A stretch of 64,000 nucleotides of DNA from Fistularia commersonii (GCA_037954325.1 JBBMNZ010000006.1:2610001-2674000); one strand, 5' to 3'. Positions 21,684-32,984 are shown, numbered from the stretch's first letter. The notes: generated by a model from the letters alone, not told the origin. Program-made: numbers and translations.

Positions 21684-22452
21684 GTATTTTCACGATCATA
21701 AGGCGCAGTCTCAGTTATGTGTGCCATTATTGTATTTAACTCACATATAAGGCGCACCTGATTATAAGGCGCGGGTTTTATATACAATCCACGCCCCCTT
21801 TAACGTTCTCATGGTGTCCTCTACTACGTCCACCTTACAACAACAACAACACACACAAGCATACAAGTCTGCGTATTTGAAAACAGAGCGGGAGCTAAAC
21901 TGAGTTCGGTATTCACATTTTTTTTACCGGTAATCGTCATCAATCGAACCCATGGAAGTCCTCATCCTCTGTTTCTGATTTGAACAGCTGCGCTAAATCT
22001 CCATCAAACCTGCCAGGTTCACTTTCTTCACTGTCGGAGTCGCTTTCCGTGCTGCTCCTCGGAAATGATGCCGACTTCTGCGAAAAGCTGGAACAACAGC
22101 GCTAGCAGACACGTTAGCCCGAGCATCTACGATGCATTCGCAAATTGTGGCGTAACTCTCCCGAGTTGCTCTTAGTGAAACCGCGGTCTCCAAGAAGACT
22201 TTTCGTACTCCGTTGTGCGTCTCGCTACCATGCTGGTCCCCTTCTTCTGCACAATGTGACTCACCGGGATGTCGAAAATGAGCGTCCATGCTAGCGACGC
22301 GGCTGGATGTGTTTGTCGGCCATGTTTTCAGGGTTGTTAAAACAACAATGTTCTGCATAACGCACATACCTGTTGATTTTATCAATCAACGCCCCCCCCC
22401 TTTAACATTCTCATGGTGTTTTTATTTGCACCTTATAGTCGTGAAAACACGG
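21684..22452 (-). mobile_element. decayed pogo/Tigger-like DNA transposon
   Basis: Terminal inverted repeats: the left end reads CGTATTTTCACGATCATAAG and the right end, on the minus strand, CCGTGTTTTCACGACTATAA. Subterminal AAGGCGCACC repeats occur at the left end. A transposase C-terminal remnant lies inside on the minus strand. At about 770 bp the copy is internally deleted. Confidence 0.7.
21940..22180 (-). pseudogene. transposase C-terminal remnant, frameshifted
   Basis: In one minus-strand frame (about 22180-22090) the peptide includes SYATICECIVDARANVSASA and VVPAF. In a second frame (about 22040-21943) it reads SDSDSEESEPGRFDGDLAQL then FKSETEDEDFHGFD and stops at 21940-21942. A helix ending in an acidic, ED-rich tail with a terminal F.GF matches my memory of pogo/Tigger-type DDE transposases in fish genomes. 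The catalytic DDE core is absent, and a frame change separates the two blocks, so it cannot make a working transposase. The family call is from recognition, not a search. Confidence 0.55.
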
Positions 22453-22615
22453 ACATCATTAAAATTGATAAAAATGGAAAAAAAAAGTAAAATAATTAGT
22501 AAAATAAATTTTGAAAAATGTCAAAAATAAATGAATGAAATTAAATGAATGAATATATTTATGCGTGTATATATTTATATATAAGAGTAAGTGGACCCTG
22601 CTGGATGCCGCTATG
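22453..22615. other. AT-rich stretch
   Basis: A-rich DNA with TATATTTATATATA near 22568. No gene is seen. Confidence 0.5.
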
Positions 22616-22780
22616 CTAGCACTGAGTAGCGGGATGATGCCTGTGCTCTTGCAGATACTTCAGCACCGGCCGCACATGAATTAGCACGGATTATAATCAG
22701 ATTAGGACTCGGCGGAAGGCGGCGGGAAAGAGAGAAACCCCCGGGAAGCGAGAGGCTTTGAGCTACGAGCTAACCCTTCA
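22616..22780. other. candidate conserved non-coding element
   Basis: Unique island with CACATGAATTAGCACGGATT, ATAATCAGATTAGGACTC and a GGCGGAAGGCGGCGGG block. Clustered ATTA/GATTA cores suggest a homeodomain-bound element. This was not tested for conservation. Confidence 0.25.
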
Positions 22781-22787
22781 AGCTCAA

Positions 22788-23045
22788 ACGACTTTACTTG
22801 ATACTCGATAAATCGGGGAAGCTCCGCTCGATACTTGTGAAAAGCGGAGACGTTTTACTCGATGCCTCGGAATACTGAGACGTATTTACTCGGGAGGCGA
22901 TAAAACCAGATACTTGGTAAAAACGGAGCCTTCAGTACTTGACACTCAATAAAACGGAGAAGATTTACTTGATACTTGATAAAACCCCGACGTTTTTACT
23001 TGAAACTCAATAAAAACGGAGATGGATCTACTTGATACTTCCTCA
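22788..23045. repeat. degenerate minisatellite, unit about 35-45 bp
   Basis: Blocks of TTTACTTGATACTCGATAAA, then ACGGAGACG recur about seven times with drift (ACTTGATACTTGATAAAAC, ACTTGAAACTCAATAAAAAC and similar). Confidence 0.8.
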
Positions 23046-23261
23046 GATATTTGTATACATCTATATCTATGCCTATATCTATATATTTATGTCTTTATAT
23101 ATAGAATATATATATAAAAATATGTGTGTGTGTGTGTGTGGGCATTGCAACCAAACCAGTGTCTCAAACAGCTGCGATCACATGCTTACATTCTTACATT
23201 AGCCATATTATCCCATGCTAAGCTATGCTATGCTAAGCTAAGCTCCAGATGCTCAACTTTG
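23046..23261. other. TA-rich piece, TG tract and unique DNA
   Basis: TATATCTATA runs at 23055-23122, a TG tract at 23122-23140, then unique DNA with ATGCTAAGCTATGCTATGCT near 23214. No gene is seen. Confidence 0.6.
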
Positions 23262-23530
23262 CGGGTGAAAGAACGAATGAATGAAAAACAAATGAGCGAC
23301 AAAAGTGACAAACGAATGAATGAATGAATGAAAGAAAAAAGGATAAACACTTGTAGAAATGAATGGATGAAAGAATGAAGGAGTGCAAGAATAAATGAGT
23401 GAATGAACGAAGGATCGAACGAATGACAAATGAACGGATGAGCGACTGAATGAAAAAGGGAACGACCAAAAAACGAAGGAACCAAATGAACAAAACTAAT
23501 GAATGAATGAAGGAAAAAAGGAATAAATAA
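23262..23530. repeat. GAATGAAC/GAATGAAA degenerate tetranucleotide array
   Basis: Many GAATGAAT, GAACGAAT and GAGCGAAA units. The open frames on the minus strand (SFIHSF peptides) come from this array. Confidence 0.85.
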
Positions 23531-23610
23531 TGAAAAAGAAAATCAAACACGCCATTTTCCTCCTGCCCGCTCTCAGGCGGAACCCACCAGAACCAGAACG
23601 GTCCGAGACA

Positions 23611-23613
23611 ATG

Positions 23614-23646
<33 letters not shown>

Positions 23647-23680
23647 TCAGACACAGATCCACACACACACACACACACAC
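23611..23680. repeat. TG tract plus CA tract
   Basis: TG at 23615-23644 and CA at 23661-23681 in opposite orientation. Confidence 0.95.
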
Positions 23681-23789
23681 TCTCCGGTCTGCGGCTGTCA
23701 GACGGAGGGACGTCAGCCGGTATTAAGCTCAGTCTGAAGGAATCCTTCCGTCGACGGCGGGGAAACATTTCTGAAAATAATAAAAAGGT

Positions 23790-24805
23790 GTGAGGAGGAA
23801 GAAAAAGAGGATGATGATGAGAAGGAGGAGGAGAAAGAGGAAGAAGAAGAGGAAGAGAAGGAAGAAGAGGAGGAGAAAGATGAAGAATAGAAGGAAGAAG
23901 AAGAGAAGGAATAGGAAGAGGAGGAGGAGGAGGAGGAAGAAGAAGAAGAAGAGGAGGAGGAGAAGGTGGAGTAGAGAGAGGAAGAAGAGAAGGAAGAAGA
24001 GAAAGAATAGAAGGAGGAAGAAGAGGAGGAGGAGAAGGAGGAGGAAGAGGAAGAGGAAGAAGAAGAAGAAGAAGAAGAAGAAGAAGAAGGGAAAAGGAAG
24101 AAGAGGAGGAAAAGAAGAGGAGAAAGGTGGAGTAGAGAGAGGAAGAAGAGGTGGAGGAAGAGGAGGAGGAAGAATAGAAGGAAGAAGAAGAAGAGAAGGA
24201 ATAGGATGAAGAGGAAGAATAGAAGGAGGAAGAAGAGGAGGAGGAGGGGGAAAAGGAAGAAGGGGAGGAAAAGAAGAGGGGGAGAAAGGTGGAGTAGAGA
24301 GGAGGAAGAGGAGGAGGAAGAATAGAAGGAAGAAGAAAAGGTGGAGAAAGAGGAGGAGTAGAAAGAGGAAGAAGAGGAGGAAGAAAGGAAGAATAGGAGG
24401 AGGAAGAAGAGAAGGAATAGGAAGAGGAGGAGGAGGAGGAGGAAGAGGAAGAAGAAGAGGAGGAGGAAAAAGGAGGAGGAGAAAGGTGGAGTAGAGAGAG
24501 GAAGAAGAAATGGAGGAAGAGGAGGAGGAGGGGGAAAAGGAAGAAGGGGAGGAAAAGAAGAGGGGAGAAAGGTGGAGTAGAAAGAGGAAGAAGAGGAGGA
24601 AGAAGAAGAGGGGAAAAGGAAGAAGGGGAGGAAAAGAAGAGGAGGAGAAAGGTGGAGTAGAGAGGAGGAAGAGGAGGAGGAAGAAAGGAAGAATAGAAGG
24701 AGGAAGAAGAGGAGGAGGAGGAAGAAGAGGAGGACAAAGAGGAGTAGAAAGGTGGAGTAGAAAGAGGAAGAAGAGGAAGAGAAGGAATAGGAAGAGGAGT
24801 AGGAG
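23790..24805. repeat. 1-kb polypurine (GGA/GAA) tract
   Basis: Almost entirely A and G on the plus strand. The few pyrimidines are mostly in recurring AAAGGTGGAGTAGA and AGAATAGAAGGA spacers (for example near 23965, 24123, 24285, 24484, 24570, 24650 and 24748). The pure purine blocks are irregular GGA/GAA. Long frames on both strands (Arg/Lys/Glu-rich on plus, Ser/Leu/Pro-rich on minus) follow from composition and are not genes. Confidence 0.97.
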
Positions 24806-25090
24806 CGTCTCTGCAGATCCTCCTCCAGACCTTCTCTCTTCTCTGATTCCTTTCCTTCTCCATTCCTTTACAAGGTCAAAGGTCACAAATAAAACCCAGA
24901 CAGGAAGCGCCGAGTCGCCGCCGTGTGCGATTGGTTGATTTTAACGAGCCTGTAACGCCGCCGCCGTCGCTAAAGAGCCACATGTTTTACCAAGCAGGAC
25001 ACAACCTGAGCGGGACGACGTGGAAAGTCATGGCGCAGCAGATTGAAGCGCTATCAGGTTCCAATTATGATCTTCATTTGTTAATTAAGC
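24806..25090. other. candidate conserved non-coding element with a perfect DR1
   Basis: Unique island. AGGTCAAAGGTCA at 24873-24885 is a perfect direct repeat of AGGTCA with one-base spacing. Further along are GATTGAAGCGCTATCAGG, TTCCAATTATGATC and GTTAATTAAGC. This combination looks regulatory. No coding exon is recognised. Confidence 0.35.
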
Positions 25091-25600
25091 TATTTATTTA
25101 CTTTTACATATTTATTCTATTATGTATTTGTATTTATATGATTATATTACATATTCAATAAATACATTTTTTTCTATTTTTCCACATTCTGTTATCTGCG
25201 GTTCCATTATTTGTGCATATATTTCTGATGTTTATTTTATTTGTATTGATCATAGATTTATGATTGCTTTAATTACTTATTTATCTATATATTTGTACAT
25301 ATTTGTATCTATTTATTTATTTCTTCATTTATTTATATGTTCTTGTGAGTGTATTCATCCATTTCTTTTTAAGTTATTTATTTCTTACATTTATTTTTTT
25401 AAATTCATCTATCCATTTATTCTATATTTTCCATTGTTGTGTTTACTCATTTGTATTTATTCATATTTGAATTTACTGTTGTTATTTATATATCCAGCCA
25501 TTTGTAAATGTATAATTTTGATTAATATCTCCATTTATTTTTTGACCAACGTGCTTACGATCCATGTCTTTCCAAACGTCTGCGATTCTGTTTGCTAACG
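25091..25600. repeat. TATTTATT-rich AT stretch
   Basis: ATTTATTTAT-type low-complexity DNA with CATTTATT phrases. The open frame is Tyr/Ile/Phe-rich and is not a gene. Confidence 0.7.
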
Positions 25601-25924
25601 CCATTAGCGGCAGCAGCTAACTGTTAGCTTGAGGCTCGAGGCACGCTACCTTTAGCAGATTCCAGCAGTGTTATAGCAATAGTGGCTAACATTAGCTTAC
25701 AAGTGCTCAGGCCATTTTTGTTCCGTTATGTTTTTTTTTCAGAATATTACATAAACATTCTCCATCCAGACACCATATTAAATGTCAAAAAAATAGTAGA
25801 CAAATATATAATATTTATAATATATATATATATATATATATATAAAGATAGATAAATTACAAAAGCTGACTTCAACTTTAACAGTGACATTTAAAGTAAA
25901 TAGTTGTAAACACACTTAACCTCA
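25601..25924. other. unique DNA rich in GCTAA/TTAGC, then TA run
   Basis: GCTAAC/TTAGCT motifs cluster at 25595-25700. A TATATA run lies near 25803-25845. No gene is seen. Confidence 0.5.
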
Positions 25925-26668
25925 CTCACATGTACATACATACATACATACATACACACTCATATATACATGTACATCCACACACACACACTAATAAATA
26001 CATATATACATACACACATTCACACAAACCTCTACACAAACAGACAGACTCATACATATCTAAACATACACATATATACAAACATACATGACTACATACA
26101 CACATTCACACGTACAGACAGACATACATACACACACACACACACACTCATATATACATACACACACACACTTACCTACATAAATGTATACACATACACA
26201 ACACGCCATTATGCATACATTGATACATATACACATACATGCATACACACACACTCATATATACAAACACACACACTCTCTTCTAAGTACATAAGCATTC
26301 TAAGATATGCATCACACATATATATACACACACACACATACACAAACACATTCACACACTAACTTGCATATCCTACATACACGCACTCACAAATACATAA
26401 CATACTAACATAAGCAACACACACACATACATGTACACACACACACTCACCGATACAAACACACACACACTGTGTTACAAACAAAACTACACATACTCAA
26501 TACACACAGCAACAAACACACACAGACATACATACGTACACACACACACAATTATACATACTTAGATACATACACAGATACGCTCATACGTAGATCCAAA
26601 CACACATACATGTATAAAAACACACGCACACAAACGTGCATACATGCTAACACACACACACACACATG
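25925..26668. repeat. 740-bp compound CA/TACA array
   Basis: Interspersed ACACAC, ATACATAC and ATATAC units. Thr/His-rich peptides in its open frames are artefacts. Confidence 0.97.
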
Positions 26669-27200
26669 GATTGTGTCACATTGCTGTGATGCTGCAACCG
26701 GTGGTTCAGAAACAAGCATGTTGGCTAATTGCAGCCAAAAGCGCCGCCGCCCTTTTAGCTTCGTGCTAAACGCCGCGCCGCCGCCGCCGCCGCCACCGGC
26801 CGCGCTCGGCTGTTTGCCCAGGAGCTTAAGCCGTCGGAAAATACGAGGGGCGCCCCACTTCTGCAAACATGTAGATCCTCGACGGGCTCGGGGGTGGTTG
26901 GGGGGGTTCGAGCAAATAATCACTGCATAATTCAGAAAGGAAGCCGTGCTAATAAAGACGCGCGGCGGCCTCGACCCCTGAACTTCATTATCATCCCGTA
27001 AAGCCCCTGTGGACGCCGTAAGTGATTTGGCCTTTTGTTTGTCAAACGGCGAGAGGCTCGGCGGCTGCGAGGGCCGGCACACCGATGAGGAGGAACGGGG
27101 GGGGGATGATGTCTCTTTTGGTACGATCCGTCTTAGCATCGCGGAAATCGGGATTTTTCTTAAATAGCTAAAAATGGGGTGAATTACGAAACCGCCAGGA
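26669..27200. other. CpG-rich island, candidate regulatory DNA
   Basis: Unique DNA with GTTGGCTAATTGCAGCCAAA near 26720, a GCC run at 26776-26793 and GCATAATTCAGAAAGGAAGC near 26925. Open frames cross it, but the minus-strand one runs into the CA array and shows no family resemblance. Confidence 0.35.
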
Positions 27201-27300
27201 GTCGCCAGTCAACTCCTTTTTTTATTTTTTATTTTTTATTTTTTTCATTATTTATTATTTTTTTGATTTATCAATGTTTTTATCGATTTTTTTTTATTTA
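27201..27300. repeat. T-rich low-complexity stretch
   Basis: TTTTTATTTTT repeats. Confidence 0.9.
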
Positions 27301-27301
27301 A

Positions 27302-27327
27302 CCCCCCCCCCCCCCCCCCCCCCCCCC
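27302..27327. repeat. poly-C tract, about 26 bases
   Basis: An uninterrupted C run. The opposite strand is a long G run able to form G-quadruplexes. Confidence 0.97.
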
Positions 27328-27384
27328 TCGAGGACTTGGTACATCCCGTCAGCATTTTTCATCATGAAAATTTGCAGTTGAATC

Positions 27385-28330
27385 ACTGAAAACAGAAGAA
27401 AAATAAAGAAAAAAAAGAAAGAAAATTAACTAGGCGTGTTGATGTTTTTGTCTGCCACGTCTCCCCTTCTCTGTGCCAGAAATGAGAAGCGAAATCAAAA
27501 TCGACTAACACATTTGTCATGAACTGCACAGTGTACAAATAAATCAAAACAGATAAAAAAAAAGGAATAAATAGCTGGATAAATAAAAAATAAACAAACC
27601 GAGAGGAAATCACAAAATCCGATAATATATAACAATATTAATAATAATAATAAGAAGAAGAATACAATCTACTATTGATAAATCAATTGACACAATTCGT
27701 AATTGTAAATTCCAGAAAAATAAAATATAAAAAGTGTAAAAATAATGAATATCTTATATAATGATAGTATATTTATTATCTTATTCATGATTAAAAAAAA
27801 AAATGGAGTACACATACTGCTGCCACACTTCTAATTATGAGAGATATATATTCAATATATCATCTTGAAATTATATGGAAAATGTTTAATTTCTAGAGAA
27901 ATGAAAACAGATGGATGGATAAACTGATTACTCTATCTTTCCAGATTTCATTATTTTCACACATATATTTCTTTCATTTTTTGAAACGTATTTATGTATC
28001 TATTTGTACGTATTTATTTCATAGATTTTTTTTTATTTATCAATTAATTTATACATGTCAAATTTTGATTAATTTCTCCATTTATTAATTGATTCGCTTA
28101 CTTACGATCCATATCGCTTCACCTGGACGTCTTCACACCCGTTTCATTTTTGCCGTCTTCCCGAAAACAGAAGAATAATAAATAAAGATAAAAAGAAAAT
28201 GAACCAGGTGTGCCGATGTTGTTTACCATGTCTTCCTTTCTCTGTGCCAGAAATGAGAAGCAAAATCAAACTTGAGTCACAGATTTGTCATGAACTGTGC
28301 AGCGTAGAAATCACTCAAAAATGAATAAAA
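27385..28330. repeat. diverged tandem duplication, period about 780 bp
   Basis: GAAAACAGAAGAA.AATAAA, then CTCTGTGCCAGAAATGAGAA, then TTTGTCATGAACTG occurs at 27387-27545 and again at 28165-28320. Between them lies AT-rich DNA without genes. Confidence 0.75.
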
Positions 28331-28800
28331 ACAAAATTAATTAATAATAAAAAAAGACATAAATTAATTAAAATGAAATCAAACAATCGAATAAAATTTA
28401 TAAAATAATACTAATAAAAATTATAATAATTGTAATAAGCATGTTATTATTCATAAAATTAATGAACAGAATTTTAAGTTCAAAAAAATGAAAAAAATAT
28501 CACTTGGAATCTCTTGGATATTTCTGGAAAAAATAAAATGGATGACTGGTTGGATGGATGGATTATTCTTTTACTCCATTGTCTGCAGTTTTAATATTAT
28601 TACATATGTATATCTTAAATTCATGTTTTTCAATTTTTTTATCGATTGATTTTTGGATAGATGGCTGCTTTGATAACACCTAGCTTGTTACTAGCGCTTA
28701 AATCCTGCTATTTAACAAGATAAAGGCAAAAGGAATGGTGCTACTGCCTATAAACTAGCCAAGCTAATATTAGCTTTCGGGTAAAATTTTGGACACAGAA
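28331..28800. other. AT-rich stretch
   Basis: AT-rich DNA with AAT runs, then unique DNA with GCTAGC/GCTAAT motifs near 28755. No gene is seen. Confidence 0.5.
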
Positions 28801-29325
28801 GAACACACAAGTACGCACACACACACACACACACATATCGAAACCATTGTTTTTTTTTACTATACAACTGCACACGTGCACAGTATGAAGCATGTTGCAT
28901 CTTTAGCAAGAAGCCTTAGCATAGAAGCTAACAGTGCTCTTTCTTAGGACCGTAACCTTCTTCCTCTGAAAGGGTGATGTAAAAATATATATTCTTTTTT
29001 ATATTTCCTCCTACAACCACAAGGTCGAACTGCCATTCAGTTATGAATCATGCAGAAGCGCGCACACACACACACACGCACACACACACACACACATCCT
29101 GACCTGTTGTTCTTTTTGCTATGCATCTGCACATGTGTATGTAGCATGTTGCGTCTTTAGCAACAAGCCTTAGCTTAGAAGCTAACAGCGCTTTTTCCTT
29201 GGACCGTAACCTTCCTCCTCTGAAAGGGTGATGGAAAAATGATGGTTGTTTTTTTTTTTTTTTTATTTTCTCCTACAACCATAAGGTCAAGCTGCAATTC
29301 TGTTATGAATCATGCGGAGACGCAC

Positions 29326-29360
<35 letters not shown>
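28801..29360. repeat. tandem duplication, period about 260 bp, ending in CA tracts
   Basis: The series CACACGTGCACAGTATGAAG/CACATGTGTATGTAG, GCATGTTGC.TCTTTAGCAA, GAAGCCTTAGC, AAGCTAACAG.GCT, GACCGTAACCTTC, CTCTGAAAGGGTGATG, TCCTACAACCA.AAGGTC, GTTATGAATCATGC occurs at 28862-29060 and 29115-29315. Each copy is bounded by a CA microsatellite. Confidence 0.9.
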
Positions 29361-29361
<1 letters not shown>

Positions 29362-30090
29362 CTTGAAGGCCAGATGCGAATCGATTGCCAAAAATAGCGA
29401 GACGCGCAGGAAAGTTTGACGACCTTTGACCCCGTGGAAATGCGGTGGTCATGGCGGCGGGGTGGGGGGGTTCTGGCACCGAGCCCGGGCCCAGCGGACC
29501 CCCGGCTCCCCCTCGGCATCCATTTTTTTTTTTTTTTTCCCATCATAAATCTGTCGCGTCTCAGCAGCGGCGTAAAGGAGCAAGAACCCCTGGATACCGT
29601 CCTCGCCCAGCCCCAGCCCCAGGCGGGGGATATGAAATTTAGATTCACACACACACACATACACACCTTCGGTCTTGACAGACATAGATCTCGGGGAAAA
29701 TTAGTCGTGGGGGGATGAAGTCAATTTTCTGATTCAAAAAAATATGAAAAAAACAGGGGTTCGGCTCATCTGTTTCTAGTGTTTTGATTGTATCGGATGA
29801 TCCGGACGCCGCCTGGTATTCGTGGAACTGCACATGCTCAGATCAGGAAGCCCCAGCGTGGCTACTGGAGGGGGGGGGGGGGCTGGGAATTTCGGGGGGG
29901 GGGGGGGGGGGGGGCGCTAAGAACCCCCCCCGAAATCCAACGCTTCGCCGCAAGACTGTTTTGTCTGAGCTGTCCGGGGTTAAGTCAAGTTTGAATTATC
30001 TTCCCGCCGCCTGGAGCCGGTGAGTCCAAAAAGCGGGGAGTGATCTGCATGATCGGCGGGGGGTCAAAGGTCAGCTGCTCAGTCTTGATT
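29361..30090. other. GC-rich unique region with G tracts and a DR1-like site
   Basis: It includes GACCTTTGACCCC at 29421-29433, a poly-T at 29523-29538, G runs at about 29870-29881 and 29895-29914, and GGGTCAAAGGTCA at 30061-30073. Open frames give Gly/Pro-rich peptides with no family resemblance. Confidence 0.4.
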
Positions 30091-30270
30091 TAATGGGACC
30101 CCCCCCCCCCCCCACACACACACACACACACAATTCCTCAACCCCCCTGCTATGTCTTGGTGTCTGGATTAAACTGAAAAGCACAAGCACAAACAATGCG
30201 CTTTTTGGCGTAGCAATAGCACACACACACACACACACACACATGCATGCACGCACACACACACCCCTGG
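30091..30270. repeat. poly-C plus CA tracts
   Basis: A C run at 30099-30113 runs into a CA tract (to 30132), with a second CA cluster at 30220-30266. Confidence 0.95.
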
Positions 30271-31140
30271 GATAAGGGTGGGGGGTCAGGCTTTAATTAT
30301 ATTAGCGGTGTCGAGACCCTTCGGCCTTGGCTTTCACAGGCGCTTTGAGTCCGGACGGTTCTCGTCACCAGCTGATTTGAACACGCGTGCACGTGTACGT
30401 GCACATCCATGCGCACATGCATGCAGATAAACCTTCAAACACACACCTTCTGGAGAGACCAGCTTTCAATCACCCTCTCTTTGTTCAAAAAGAGTTTTTC
30501 TCTTTGAGATGCTAATAGTTAGCGCTAGCCTAGCCCCTAGCTATGCACCTTTCTGTTTTTCAGTGCATGATATAAATACTCCCTTGAGTCCCAGGTCGCT
30601 CTCATTTGCTCGCCGGGGGGCGTGGCTTAATCCTCTGCAGCATCTCGCTAGGCGTCCGTCATTTTTATTACTTTTATGAAAATAGGGGCTCATTTTGTGT
30701 CACATCAGCTATTAGCATGTAGCTGTTAGCGCCATTGGTATAGCCTGTGTATCCCGACCGGTCAAGGTAAAAGTCCGCCCACATTGAGGTTGAATCTCTT
30801 CCTGCACGCCAAAAAGGCGGATGTTTCCTCACGCCGTTGTCCAGACGTTTGTCGGCTAGCTTGACTCCGCCCCCTGGCGTCCATGTTTGTAGTTTCCCCT
30901 GTCGGTTGTCTACACAGCTCTGCTAAAAAAACACATTATAACTAATTCCGTTTTAGCCTCCCTCCCCTTTCGCGTGTTTCAACTCCGGCTAGTTTTAAAC
31001 CGCGACAATAACAAAACAACAACACAATAAAATAACTTATTAAATTAATAACTGTGAGTTGAAAAGCAGGGGCGCGTGCCACCCCAGCTCGCGCTGAACA
31101 TTATCGTATCCCCGAGGACCTGGATGGGGGGGTTGGGGGT
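30271..31140. other. unique sequence, GCTAGC-rich
   Basis: Unique mixed-composition DNA with GCTAATAGTTAGCGCTAGCC near 30510 and TTAGCATGTAGCTGTTAGCG near 30711. No exon is recognised. Confidence 0.4.
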
Positions 31141-31680
31141 GAAATTAGCGGCATGTTTGCAGCTAATTGCTCGGCTCAGGCAAAATTAACACGCCGACGG
31201 TTCAACCCTGCCGCGTTTGCGAGGTGCCATTCAACGCCGGCCGTTTAATGTCTAAATCAACACATTTGCACATGAATAGATGGACTATCGCCGTCACACT
31301 GATTTGCATCCTGCATGTGTGTGTGTGTGTGTGTGGTCCAGCTTCCTGCATTTGTGTTGACATATAAATCATTGAAACCCTTTTTTTTTTTAAATTTATT
31401 CTTTTTTTTTTTTTTTTTTTTGTCCTTAACAGGCGGGTGGAAGCCACTCTAATCAATGCTACAATTTCAGCTAACGCTAATTGCGCCGGTAATTTTTTAC
31501 AAAGATACGCCGTCTTGACGACAGACACGGTGCGAGATGAATGGCGCCGCTGTCTCTTTGTGAAAACCACCGGCAGATTAATATTCATTCACTTGCCGGC
31601 GGTGCTGGGAGGGGAAGACGCTCGCTTGAATTTATTGCGACACTGACATTTAGCTAAACGCATCTCGGCGTATTTAAAGC
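31141..31680. other. pair of candidate conserved non-coding elements
   Basis: Two unique islands (about 31141-31315 and 31432-31660) are separated by a TG tract (31317-31334) and poly-T (31380-31420). They contain GCAGCTAATTGCTCGG, CTAATCAATGCTACAATTTC, AACGCTAATTGCGCCGGTAA and CAGATTAATATTCATTCACT, so there are repeated TAAT cores in a CpG-containing context. Frames across them are short and unrecognised. Confidence 0.35.
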
Positions 31681-31909
31681 GTCTGCCCGTCGCATCAAGG
31701 TGGAGTCTACTTTGGAAAATAACTAATAACTGATAAAGTATATATGTGTATATGTATATATATTTTTTTTATTTGTTTTTTTTTATTAATCCATCTAGCC
31801 AGTGATGACTAAGTTTGTGGCAGAGCAGAAAACGTATTATTATTAATTGTATTATTAATTGTATTATATCGTATTATAATGCAATTGTATAATAATAATA
31901 ATAATAATG

Positions 31910-31944
<35 letters not shown>

Positions 31945-32014
31945 CATTTATTATTATTATTATTATTATTTTAATATTAGTTTACATTTGTTGTATTTTA
32001 TAATTTTTATTTCT
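31681..32014. other. AT-rich stretch with ATT microsatellite
   Basis: ATT repeats at 31909-31970. No gene is seen. Confidence 0.8.
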
Positions 32015-32400
32015 AAAGCCGATTTCTGTGGTTCTAATGCCGTCCCTGGTTTGCACGGTCAGAGAATATTAATAGCTAAGAATGTCTAGTATATGATTGT
32101 TATTTTCATTTTTCATTTATCATTTTTATTCGGGAGTAGATTCATTTTCATTTGATTTTTTTTTTTTTTTTTTTCTTCCATTTTTATTTGTGGCATCAGG
32201 CTTTTTATGTGGTTCTATTGCTGTCCCTGGTTAGCACCATCAGAGAATGATAATAGCTAAGAATGTCTTAATATATTATTGTTATTTTCATTTATCTTTT
32301 TTTATTCGGGAGTACATTTATTTTGATTTGATTTTTTTTTTTTTTTTTTTTTTAATTTTTATCTATTTTTTTTTTGTGGCATCAAAACTTTTTTGGAGTA
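32015..32400. repeat. tandem duplication, period about 190 bp
   Basis: TGTGGTTCTAATGCCGTCCC, TGGTTTGCACGGTCAGAGAA, TAATAGCTAAGAATGTCT, ATTCGGGAGTA.ATT, poly-T and TTGTGGCATCA occur in order at about 32027-32195 and 32210-32385. Confidence 0.9.
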
Positions 32401-32720
32401 GAACAATAATCTTGAATAATGCCAAATGTATTATGATTATGATGATTATTATGACTATTTCCAACCCAGTGTTTTCAGGAGGTTCATTGGAGACTCTGTA
32501 TTGTCCAATCACTTTGCATCTTTTCTCACATCCTGGCTTTCCAGGGAAAAACAGCCTCAGGTATTATTTTTTTTCTGCGGGAGGAACTCAGTGGGACACA
32601 ACACCTGTACGCCGCCGCCGTTTTTCCATCGTACCCCCCCCAAATCAGCTTGGAGGACTTCCAGCTGCAACCAGCCTGACAAAGTGAATTAAGTACACAT
32701 TGGTATGAGTCAGAGAGCAA
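32401..32720. other. unique sequence
   Basis: Unique DNA with no recognised exon, followed by TG-rich DNA at 32721-32765. Confidence 0.4.
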
Positions 32721-32918
32721 TCTGTGTGTGTGTGTGCGTGCACGTGCGTGCATGTGTGTGTGTGTTTGACTAAGAGAGAGTTCACAAAGCGTTGGTAGCG
32801 CTTGTTACGAGCTAATGTTCTCGCTACTCTCATGAGAAAATGTTACGATCCCTTGCCTTGCTTTCCTTCGGCAGCCGGATCTGGATCTGGGCTCGGGGGG
32901 GTGGAGTCTAGATCCGGG

Positions 32919-32984
32919 TGGGCGGAGCCTCAGAGGAGCCAATGGAAGTTGTATCTGAGGCCTTCATCTCTGAGGCTCCGCCCA
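32919..32984. other. perfect 17-bp GC-rich inverted repeat
   Basis: TGGGCGGAGCCTCAGAG at 32919-32935 and its exact complement at 32968-32984, with a 32-base spacer. It lies just upstream of the minisatellite at 33040. It could be a foldback remnant or paired GC boxes. Confidence 0.95.

Noticed and set aside
21993..22385. 130-codon minus-strand frame as a host gene
   Set aside because: It lies inside the TIR element, changes frame relative to the acidic tail and is better explained as transposase debris.
23496..24886. Very long minus-strand frames (455 and 385 codons) and matching plus-strand Arg/Lys frames
   Set aside because: They lie over the GGA/GAA polypurine tract. The peptides are only Ser/Leu/Pro/Phe or Arg/Lys/Glu and two frames are open at once, which is a composition effect.
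25970..26930. Thr/His-rich frames of 130-195 codons
   Set aside because: Products of the CA/TACA array. The minus-strand frame runs on into unrelated CpG-rich DNA.
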